Made by a program: the position numbers and the translations under genes
Part shown: positions 15,333 to 21,429 of the stretch, in pieces
Position numbering within the stretch: position 1 is the stretch's first letter
Layout: each line of letters opens with the position of its first letter
NCBI GenBank assembly: GCA_902464115.1
Contig: CABQIF010000018.1
Coordinates: forward strand, 1-24,520
DNA length: 24,520 nucleotides
Source: an uncultured Ruminococcus sp.
Lineage (GTDB): Bacteria > Bacillota > Clostridia > Oscillospirales > Ruminococcaceae
Direction of reading: 5' to 3'
Notes under the pieces: generated by a model
What the model was told of the DNA's origin: nothing
Seen by the model: only the letters and a program-made list of their open reading frames with translations
Database searches by the model: none

Positions 15333-17576
15333 TCAATTCGCATTCCGACACAGCTTCACAACTGTCACAGTGATGTCATCCCGGTGTTTTCCACCAGAAA
15401 AAATGTCTGCTTTGGCACAAATTTCCTCTGCCATCCTACGAATATCATCAGTTGATAACAAAAGTTCCTTAATAAAGGAATATTCTGTCTCATGAATCCC
15501 GTCTGAAACCATAACAAATACGTCATTTTCTGACAACAAAATCTGCTTTTCGTAAAGATCAGAAACCGCCGTTGACCCAATCGGAAACGTAGGAGCACAC
15601 ACTCGTAAGATGGTGTTTCCCTGCCGGATGAGCGTGGAGGCTGCTCCGGCTTTTAAGAGCGTCAGCGTGCCTTCATCCAAATCGACACGGGCAGCATCTA
15701 AGGTTGCAAATGCTTCTCCAGCGGATTTTGTCACCATCAGCCCATTCATCAGCCGTACAGCTGCCATATCTGAAATGCCACTGCAAATCAGCTTGCGAAA
15801 CATCTCCGCTGTCATTTTCGATTCAATCGCGGCATTTGCCCCCGTTCCCATTCCATCGGAAAGCACAATATACGTGCAGCCTGTTCCATCCTGAAAGCGA
15901 ATGGAAGTGTCGCCGGACATTTCCGCCTCTTCCGTTGCTGGAATCGAAATCGTGTATTGTTCCAGCTGATACCGCATTGCCTGACACATTCGATATCGCA
16001 TGGTGGAACGGGTGCGAACAGGTTCTAACTCCTGTAAAGCAATGCCTAACGACTCCGAAAGCATATGGCAAATCGCTGGCATACAGCTGCCAATGGAACG
16101 ACTTTTGCAATAGAGTTCTACCACCAACCGTTCTTTTGCGGTATAGTAAGCAATGACGTAATCAAAATCATAGCCGTACCGCTCCAAAAAGCAACAAATG
16201 CGGTCGGTCAATTCTGTGCTGTATCGCACCGTCATTCGGTCGCCTACAGAGGCAATCAAGTCTTCTGTCGCCTGTAGCTGTTCAAATAAAATATGCCGAC
16301 TGGCATCCATCCGAGAAATCTGCATGGTTTCCATCTGCACACGCCGTTTTTCTCGATAAAATTGCTGCTGCAATTGTTTTGTATGCAGACAATCGGACAG
16401 GCTTTCCGGCACTTCCGGCAGCGTGGAAACGGGCTGCCGTTCCATCTCCGAAAAAGCAGCATCCGTTTGTGTATGCTGCAATTCCCAGCAGTGATGCTGT
16501 GCCTTACAGCCTGCACAAATGCGATCGCAGACGGCTTCTTTTACCGGTTCTGGCTTTTGTTTTTGTAGCAGGGCTGCAATTTCGCTGGTATCTTCCCGAA
16601 CGCTGTGAATGGCTTCTGACATAAATTGCAGACGGGTGGAAATCGTCTGCATGGTACTGTCATAGCTACTGTTTGCAGTAATCAACCAGCGGTCAAAGCA
16701 AATATTATTCAGCAGCAGAAATGCAATGCAGCCTAAAAACAAATCTCCAATTGAAGAAAATGTAATGACCTGCAAGCCTACTGTCAACTGTGCCAATGCA
16801 TTGATGAGGAAAAAGGCAATCGTCATCAATCCGATGCCACGGTCTACCAAATATCCAGACAATAGCCCTGTAATCGGCAGAAATAACAATGGCATTCCCA
16901 GTTCTCCGGCACAAAGCATCGTTCCGCAAGCCGTCAATGCTCCGCAAATCACACCGCCCATATAACGAAATCGCCGAGCTGCCAGCAATGTTACTGCAAT
17001 TCCTAAGATTCTGCCAAAATTCATAAATGGATAGTCAAAAGAGGTCAACGCAGCAATGCAGAGAATATAGACAATTGCAGCTGCACAGCCTGTTGCAGAT
17101 TTCAGCTGAATTTTCTGTTGATTTTGTAACCCCAGCAAAACCGTATGTAAAAACCATGCAGTTGTACCCGTTAGGCATGCTGTCATGCCGTATAGCAAGA
17201 AATCCTGTGCAGTTCCATTCATCAAAAAAGACAATAAAATCCCGCTGAACAGCGTACAGCCGCCAGTACAGAGCGATAAAAACGCAGCCGAATGATAATT
17301 GCGTAAAAATAGCCGTGCACAGGTAATCAATAACAGAGCAAATAACAATGGCAGCCGTTCCAGTAATAAATCACTCATGAGATACCGCAACAATGTTCCA
17401 ATTAAAACGGCAATTGCTCCGGTACTGGAAAGACAGCCTGCAATTGCCAGCGGTAGCGGTGAGGGCAAGCTTCCAATTTCTGCCCCTGAAAATATCAGTC
17501 CGCAGAGAAAGGCAATTCCAGCTTCCCCTAATAATCTTGAAAATGGATTTCTTCTGACAGCGTGTACTTGTGACAT
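15333..17576 (-). CDS. spoIIE: Stage II sporulation protein E (SpoIIE phosphatase)
   Basis: A 747-residue membrane PP2C-type phosphatase that dephosphorylates SpoIIAA and so releases sigma-F in the forespore; it also acts at the asymmetric septum. Residues from about 15 to 300 form roughly ten hydrophobic helices. A central cysteine group follows (350, 354, 357, 363: C-X3-C-X2-C-X5-C). The C-terminal phosphatase domain, from about 535, has metal-binding LSDGMGTG (Asp574), VSDG (Asp692) and HRDD (Asp733). GTG 17627 opens the frame, but ATG 17576 with AAAGGA 9 nt upstream is better. The length is slightly below the Bacillus protein (about 827). Confidence 0.93.
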   Translation of the reverse strand: MSQVHAVRRNPFSRLLGEAGIAFLCGLIFSGAEIGSLPSPLPLAIAGCLSSTGAIAVLIGTLLRYLMSDLLLERLPLLFALLLITCARLFLRNYHSAAFLSLCTGGCTLFSGILLSFLMNGTAQDFLLYGMTACLTGTTAWFLHTVLLGLQNQQKIQLKSATGCAAAIVYILCIAALTSFDYPFMNFGRILGIAVTLLAARRFRYMGGVICGALTACGTMLCAGELGMPLLFLPITGLLSGYLVDRGIGLMTIAFFLINALAQLTVGLQVITFSSIGDLFLGCIAFLLLNNICFDRWLITANSSYDSTMQTISTRLQFMSEAIHSVREDTSEIAALLQKQKPEPVKEAVCDRICAGCKAQHHCWELQHTQTDAAFSEMERQPVSTLPEVPESLSDCLHTKQLQQQFYREKRRVQMETMQISRMDASRHILFEQLQATEDLIASVGDRMTVRYSTELTDRICCFLERYGYDFDYVIAYYTAKERLVVELYCKSRSIGSCMPAICHMLSESLGIALQELEPVRTRSTMRYRMCQAMRYQLEQYTISIPATEEAEMSGDTSIRFQDGTGCTYIVLSDGMGTGANAAIESKMTAEMFRKLICSGISDMAAVRLMNGLMVTKSAGEAFATLDAARVDLDEGTLTLLKAGAASTLIRQGNTILRVCAPTFPIGSTAVSDLYEKQILLSENDVFVMVSDGIHETEYSFIKELLLSTDDIRRMAEEICAKADIFSGGKHRDDITVTVVKLCRNAN

Positions 17577-17628
17577 AACAATACGTCCTTTCTGTTTTTC
17601 ATTCCGAACTTCGATGGAATCACACACT

Positions 17629-17662
17629 ATTATATAAAGAAAGCCATGACATTCTCTGTCAA
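17629..17662 (-). promoter_or_regulatory. spoIIE promoter with 22-bp spacer, Spo0A-type
   Basis: Perfect -35 TTGACA (17657-17662) and perfect -10 TATAAT (17629-17634) are separated by 22 bp instead of 17. No better -35 exists at normal spacing. Bacillus spoIIE and spoIIG have the same overlong spacing (about 21-22 bp) and need phosphorylated Spo0A at the -35. Here the plus-strand TGTCAAA at 17657-17663, one mismatch from the 0A box TGTCGAA, overlaps the -35. Confidence 0.75.
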
Positions 17663-17729
17663 ATCTCGTTGTCTTTTTTCTACCGGAAATCTAATTTCCA
17701 CTGTTTTTCCCTCGAATCTACAAAAAGAA

Positions 17730-17762
17730 ACAGACAAGCATTGGAAAGCCATGCTTGTCTGT
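17730..17762 (-). terminator. Terminator of the GT2 glycosyltransferase gene
   Basis: Perfect 12-nt arms ACAGACAAGCAT / ATGCTTGTCTGT around a 9-nt loop, followed in the minus direction by TTCTTTTTG, just beyond the glycosyltransferase stop. It insulates that gene from the spoIIE promoter. A perfect 0A box TGTCGAA (17760-17766) overlaps its edge. Confidence 0.88.
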
Positions 17763-17770
17763 CGAAATAA

Positions 17771-18730
17771 TTATTTTTTTGGATCTGCATCATCTTTTAA
17801 ATATGTTTCAATGATAAATTTTGGTCGACGTTTGGTTTCCAGATAAACCTTTCCAATATATTCGCCGATCATTCCAATTGCAAATAATTGTAATCCGCCC
17901 AGTGCCCAGATGGAAACAATCATCGAAGTCCATCCGATTTCAGTTGCTCCAGTAAAATGCCGCACAATGGAATAGATTAACATGGCAATGCTCACCACAA
18001 AAATAATCATTCCTGCGGCTGTAATCATTCGAATGGGTCGAATGGATAATGAAGTAATCCCTTCCCATGCAAATGCAATCATCTTTTTCAGTGGATATTT
18101 CGATTTGCCTGCTTGTCGCTTCTTTCGCTCATAATATACAGAATCGCTGCGATAACCAATCATCGGAACAACGCCACGCAAAAACAAATTGACTTCTTGA
18201 AACTGCTGTAATCCATTCAATGCCCGTTGACTCATCAAACGATAATCAGCGTGATTGAATACGACATTTGCCCCCATTGCTCGAATCAGGCGATAGTAGC
18301 CTTCTGCAGTAAACTTTTTAAAGAAAGTATCTGTTTTTCGGCTGTTCCGTACACCATAGACAATCTCACAGCCATCCTCATATTTTTCCAGCATTTCATC
18401 AACTGCATGAATGTCATCCTGCAAATCTGCATCCAACGAAATGGTTGCATCACAGTGATCTTTGACCGTCATCAATCCTGCCAACAGTGCATTCTGATGT
18501 CCTTCATTTCGAGAAAGTTTAATCCCCTGAAAAAGTGTATCTGTATCATGTAATTCGGAAATAATCTTCCATGTTTGGTCAGTTGAACCATCATCTACAA
18601 ACACAATCCGGCTGTTCGGCGCAACTTTTCCCGCTTGCATCAAGTCCTGCATTTTTTCTTTCAATTGTCTTGCCGTATCTGGAAGAACTTCCTGCTCATT
18701 ATAACAGGGAACGACGAAATATAAAATCAT
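17771..18730 (-). CDS. Membrane-anchored GT2 glycosyltransferase, GtrB/DPM1-like
   Basis: A 319-residue family 2 glycosyltransferase of the polyprenyl-phosphate glycosyltransferase type: cytoplasmic catalytic domain with FVVPCYNEQEV near the N-terminus, VDDGSTD at 45-51 and the metal-binding DAD in SLDADLQDD at about 100-102, followed by two membrane helices at about 235-256 and 268-289. It probably transfers a sugar from a nucleotide donor to undecaprenyl phosphate for envelope glycan modification; donor and final acceptor cannot be read. ATG 18730 is chosen over 18754 because of GGAGGTG 6 nt upstream. It is a monocistronic unit with its own promoter and terminator; no flippase or acceptor transferase is next to it. 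Confidence 0.88.
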   Translation of the reverse strand: MILYFVVPCYNEQEVLPDTARQLKEKMQDLMQAGKVAPNSRIVFVDDGSTDQTWKIISELHDTDTLFQGIKLSRNEGHQNALLAGLMTVKDHCDATISLDADLQDDIHAVDEMLEKYEDGCEIVYGVRNSRKTDTFFKKFTAEGYYRLIRAMGANVVFNHADYRLMSQRALNGLQQFQEVNLFLRGVVPMIGYRSDSVYYERKKRQAGKSKYPLKKMIAFAWEGITSLSIRPIRMITAAGMIIFVVSIAMLIYSIVRHFTGATEIGWTSMIVSIWALGGLQLFAIGMIGEYIGKVYLETKRRPKFIIETYLKDDADPKK

Positions 18731-18795
18731 GTTTTGCACCTCCAACATCGGCAATCCATGCCTGTATCTTCTATGTTGTCTTTACTCGTTTTTTG

Positions 18796-18824
18796 ATTTT
18801 ATCATATTTCTGTAAAAATGTCAA
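18796..18824 (-). promoter_or_regulatory. Sigma-A promoter of the GT2 gene
   Basis: Minus-strand -35 TTGACA (18819-18824), 17-bp spacer, -10 TAAAAT (18796-18801). The leader to ATG 18730 is about 60 nt. The -35 lies just below the terminator of the ABC importer operon, so the gene is transcribed independently. Confidence 0.8.
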
Positions 18825-18831
18825 GTAAAGA

Positions 18832-18869
18832 AAAAACCTACTGCACAAACATTCGTACAGCAGGTTTTT
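18832..18869 (-). terminator. Terminator of the amino acid ABC operon
   Basis: 15-nt arms (18832-18846 and 18855-18869) with an 8-nt loop. The two imperfect positions are G/U wobbles in the minus-strand RNA but A/C mismatches in the plus-strand RNA, showing the direction. A TTTTTTCTTT tract follows. It begins about 10 bp after the ATPase stop. Confidence 0.9.
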
Positions 18870-18879
18870 CTCAGGCCAA

Positions 18880-19644
18880 TCAATCTGCATAATGACTTAA
18901 AAACTGTTTGGTTCGTTCTTTTTGCGGATGTAGGAATAATTCATCCGGTGTTCCTTCTTCCACAATCACACCATCTGCCATAAAAATAACTCGGTCAGAC
19001 ACTGCCTGTGCGAACCGCATTTCATGCGTAACAATGACCATCGTCATATGGTCTTCTGCCAACAGACGAATAACAGCTAAAATTTCCCCTGTCAATTCTG
19101 GGTCTAAAGCGGAAGTCGGTTCATCAAAGAATAGAATCGCTGGTGACATCGCCAGTGCCCGTACAATCGCAACACGCTGCTGTTGTCCACCGGACAATTC
19201 ACATGGATAAGCAGACGCCTTTTCTTCCAGACCAACTTTTTTCAAAAGTTTCATTGCATTTTCCGTGGCTTCTTTTTTAGAACGCTTGAGTAAAATGCAT
19301 TGCGGTTCTACAATATTTTTTAATACGGAATAATGTGGAAATAAGTTGAAATTCTGGAAAACCAAACCAAAATAAGTCTGAATCTTTCGGAATTGCTTTT
19401 TCGGTGCATAAACTGGCTTTGCATTTAATGCAGCTGTTACAGCTGTTTCCCCCATATAGGCAATTTCTCCGCTACTGAGTGTTTCCAAAAAAGTTGCACA
19501 CCGCAGCAATGTCGATTTTCCGGAACCAGAAGGCCCAATAATGGAAACGACTTCCCCTTGATTAACAGTCAGGGAAATATCTTTTAGCACCTGTACATTG
19601 CCGAATTGCTTTTGCAGGTGGGAAATGGTTAAATATTCTGCCAT
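18880..19644 (-). CDS. Polar amino acid ABC importer, ATPase
   Basis: A 254-residue ATP-binding subunit of the PAAT (GlnQ/HisP) type that powers import across the cytoplasmic membrane. Walker A GPSGSGKST at 37-45, signature LSGGQQQRV at 150-158, Walker B LFFDEP at 171-176 followed by TSALDPE, and H-loop His207. An insertion of about 20 residues between 68 and 90 (rich in Ala, Lys and Pro) precedes the Q-loop. GGGGGCGG lies just before the ATG. It is the last gene of the operon, 13 bp after the permease. The exact substrate cannot be told from the ATPase. Confidence 0.93.
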   Translation of the reverse strand: MAEYLTISHLQKQFGNVQVLKDISLTVNQGEVVSIIGPSGSGKSTLLRCATFLETLSSGEIAYMGETAVTAALNAKPVYAPKKQFRKIQTYFGLVFQNFNLFPHYSVLKNIVEPQCILLKRSKKEATENAMKLLKKVGLEEKASAYPCELSGGQQQRVAIVRALAMSPAILFFDEPTSALDPELTGEILAVIRLLAEDHMTMVIVTHEMRFAQAVSDRVIFMADGVIVEEGTPDELFLHPQKERTKQFLSHYAD

Positions 19645-19657
19645 TTTTGCCGCCCCC

Positions 19658-20311
19658 TTATATCTTATAATAATTCATCTTTTTCTCTACCAGTGCCATT
19701 AAACCGGCAACCAGCAGATTAAAGACATAATAGAAAATAGCAGCAGCCAAATATGGCAGCATGGAAGTCTGTGCAGCGGCAATCTGCTTGACTTCTGTAA
19801 ACAATTCTGTATAAGCAATCGCAAATGCCAAAGAAGTATCTTTCACCAACGTAATGGTTTCATTGGTGACTGCTGGCAAAATTCGCTTGATAACCTGCGG
19901 CAGAATAATCCGCAGGAACATCTGAACACGATTATATCCCAAAATACGAGAAGCTTCGTATTGTCCAACTGGAATAGACTGGATTCCGCTTCGGAAAATC
20001 TCTGCAAAATATGCCGCATAATTCAGCGAAAATGCAATAATAACCGCATAAAACCGGTAAGAAGTACTCAATGGAATCTGGAAAATAAAGTAAGGCCCAA
20101 AGTAGACCACCAGCAATTGCAGCATCAGTGGTGTTCCACGCAGAACGGAAATATAGATCCGTGCCAGCCACTGCAACGGTTTCCAGCCATACATCCGCAT
20201 GACACAAACAATCATACCCAACGGAATGGAAAAGACCAACGTCAGCAGGAAGATTGCCAGTGTCCGCAGCATACTATCGCCTAATTGTGCAATAATTTCA
20301 AAAAATGACAT
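19658..20311 (-). CDS. Polar amino acid ABC importer, permease
   Basis: A 217-residue HisM/GlnP-type membrane subunit with about five hydrophobic helices. The coupling EAA loop is visible as YEASRILGYNRVQMFLRIILPQ (about 118-139), where it contacts the ATPase. LRGTPLMLQLLVVY at about 58-71 is a family hallmark. Only one permease gene is present, so a homodimer is expected. It lies 22 bp after the binding-protein gene; its ribosome binding site is weak (GAGG about 13 nt before the ATG). Confidence 0.93.
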   Translation of the reverse strand: MSFFEIIAQLGDSMLRTLAIFLLTLVFSIPLGMIVCVMRMYGWKPLQWLARIYISVLRGTPLMLQLLVVYFGPYFIFQIPLSTSYRFYAVIIAFSLNYAAYFAEIFRSGIQSIPVGQYEASRILGYNRVQMFLRIILPQVIKRILPAVTNETITLVKDTSLAFAIAYTELFTEVKQIAAAQTSMLPYLAAAIFYYVFNLLVAGLMALVEKKMNYYKI

Positions 20312-20333
20312 CTTGAATCGTACGCCTCGCTTA

Positions 20334-21149
20334 TTAGTCTAAAATGACACTGTCTTGTAAATCCCATTTTTCTGCAATAGTCTTAAATGTTCCATCGGAT
20401 TTCATTTCGTTTAAGGTATTCTGTACCTGATCCCGCAGGGTTTCGTTGCCCTTTTTAAATCCAACCGCATACTGTTCTGCTGCCAACGGCTGATCCAAAA
20501 TGGTGAAATCGCCATTTCTGGATTCCAGCTGATACTTTGCAACCCCGATATCCATTGCAATTGCATCGACTGCATTGGATTCCAGGTTCAAGAAAGCCGT
20601 GTTGTATTCCCCAACTACCAGCAATTCTTTGAAGGAATCTTTCAAGGCTGCATTATCTTCTTCATTCAAAGCAGCTTCTGCGGAAGAATCCGTCTGTACA
20701 GCGACTGTCTTACCAGACAAATCATCAAATGTTGTAATGCCACTGTCAGACTTTACAACAAATACCTGGCTGTTATCCACATATGGATCTGACCATGTAT
20801 AGTCGTCTTCTCTGCCATTCATAGTGAAACCATTCCAAATGCAGCTAATTGTTCCGGAATTCAGTTCCATATCCTTAGAATCCCAGTCAATCGGCATTTT
20901 TACGAGTTCCCAGCTGTTCCGAGAGCAAACTTCCTGTGCCAGATCTAAGTCAAATCCAACATATTCCCCGCTGTCATCCTGATAGCCATATGGCGGAAAT
21001 GCAGCATCAAAACCAACAACAAACTTGTTGTTGCTCAGTCCGTTGCCATTATCCGCAGTGCTGCTGTCATCGTTGCTTCCACAGCCGCTAAATGCTCCCA
21101 ACATTGCAATGGCTGCTGTTGCAGCAACCAATCGTTTCATCCACATCAT
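20334..21149 (-). CDS. Amino acid ABC importer, substrate-binding lipoprotein
   Basis: A 271-residue family 3 solute-binding protein. The N-terminus MMWMKRLVAATAAIAMLGAFSGC is a lipoprotein signal with lipidated Cys23, followed by a Ser/Asp/Asn-rich linker. The mature part begins FVVGFDAAFPPYGYQDDSGEYVGFDLDLA, and CIWNGFTMNGRE, TWSDPY and DLSGKTVAVQTDSSAE are typical of polar amino acid binders. The frame opens at 21230, inside the promoter -35, so ATG 21149 with AAAGGAG 8 nt upstream is the true start. First gene of the importer operon. The ligand is unknown; glutamine, another polar amino acid or cystine are all possible. Confidence 0.92.
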   Translation of the reverse strand: MMWMKRLVAATAAIAMLGAFSGCGSNDDSSTADNGNGLSNNKFVVGFDAAFPPYGYQDDSGEYVGFDLDLAQEVCSRNSWELVKMPIDWDSKDMELNSGTISCIWNGFTMNGREDDYTWSDPYVDNSQVFVVKSDSGITTFDDLSGKTVAVQTDSSAEAALNEEDNAALKDSFKELLVVGEYNTAFLNLESNAVDAIAMDIGVAKYQLESRNGDFTILDQPLAAEQYAVGFKKGNETLRDQVQNTLNEMKSDGTFKTIAEKWDLQDSVILD

Positions 21150-21186
21150 TTCTAATTCTCCTTTAAAAATCTCATCGAATTTACGC

Positions 21187-21220
21187 ACACGCGTGTTATC
21201 ATTATAGCATGCTAACACGC
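21187..21220. promoter_or_regulatory. Operator-like inverted repeats around the ABC operon -10
   Basis: GCGTGTTA (21191-21198) and TAACACGC (21213-21220) are perfect 8-nt inverted arms 14 bp apart, flanking the -10 with one arm in the spacer and the other at the start point. A second perfect palindrome, ACACGCGTGT (21187-21196), overlaps the downstream arm. Binding here should repress the operon. No regulator gene is adjacent, so the protein is unknown. Confidence 0.6.
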
Positions 21221-21230
21221 TGCATGTCAA
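21201..21230 (-). promoter_or_regulatory. Sigma-A promoter of the amino acid ABC operon
   Basis: Minus-strand -35 TTGACA (21225-21230), 18-bp spacer, -10 TATAAT (21201-21206). The predicted leader before ATG 21149 is about 45 nt. The promoter is embedded in inverted repeats (21187-21220), so it is probably regulated. Confidence 0.85.
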
Positions 21231-21309
21231 GGCACAATGCAGAAAAACTATTTTTGTTCTGGAAAAATTGACAGTTCGGAATCAGAATCAAACGCTGTTC
21301 GAAAAGCAG

Positions 21310-21348
21310 AATCATTTTTATCTGCTGCTCTTGTGCAAAAAAATGATT
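21310..21348. repeat. Inverted repeat between the ABC operon and the pectate lyase gene
   Basis: AATCATTTTT (21310-21319) and AAAAATGATT (21339-21348) are perfect 10-nt arms with a 19-nt loop. With the hairpin at 21381-21417 it may help to end pectate lyase transcripts. The rest of 21231-21429 shows no credible gene. Confidence 0.4.
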
Positions 21349-21380
21349 TTTCATGTTTTTCCTTTCTGCAATTAAATGCA

Positions 21381-21417
21381 CAAAGTTGTTCCAGATTTGT
21401 TTTCCGGAACAACTTTG
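21381..21417 (-). terminator. Probable terminator of the pectate lyase gene
   Basis: Perfect 12-nt arms CAAAGTTGTTCC / GGAACAACTTTG around a 13-nt loop, 12 bp beyond the stop codon. The downstream U-tract is weak (GTGCATTTAATT), so termination efficiency is uncertain. Confidence 0.65.
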
Positions 21418-21429
21418 CTTTTCCTTATA

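Noticed and set aside
17577..17627. GTG start at 17627 for spoIIE
   Set aside because: Lies almost on the -10 hexamer, leaving no leader for a ribosome binding site; ATG 17576 has a good one.
21150..21230. Upstream extension of the binding-protein gene to 21230
   Set aside because: It would place coding sequence over the -35 and -10 of the promoter and bury the lipoprotein signal 27 residues inside.
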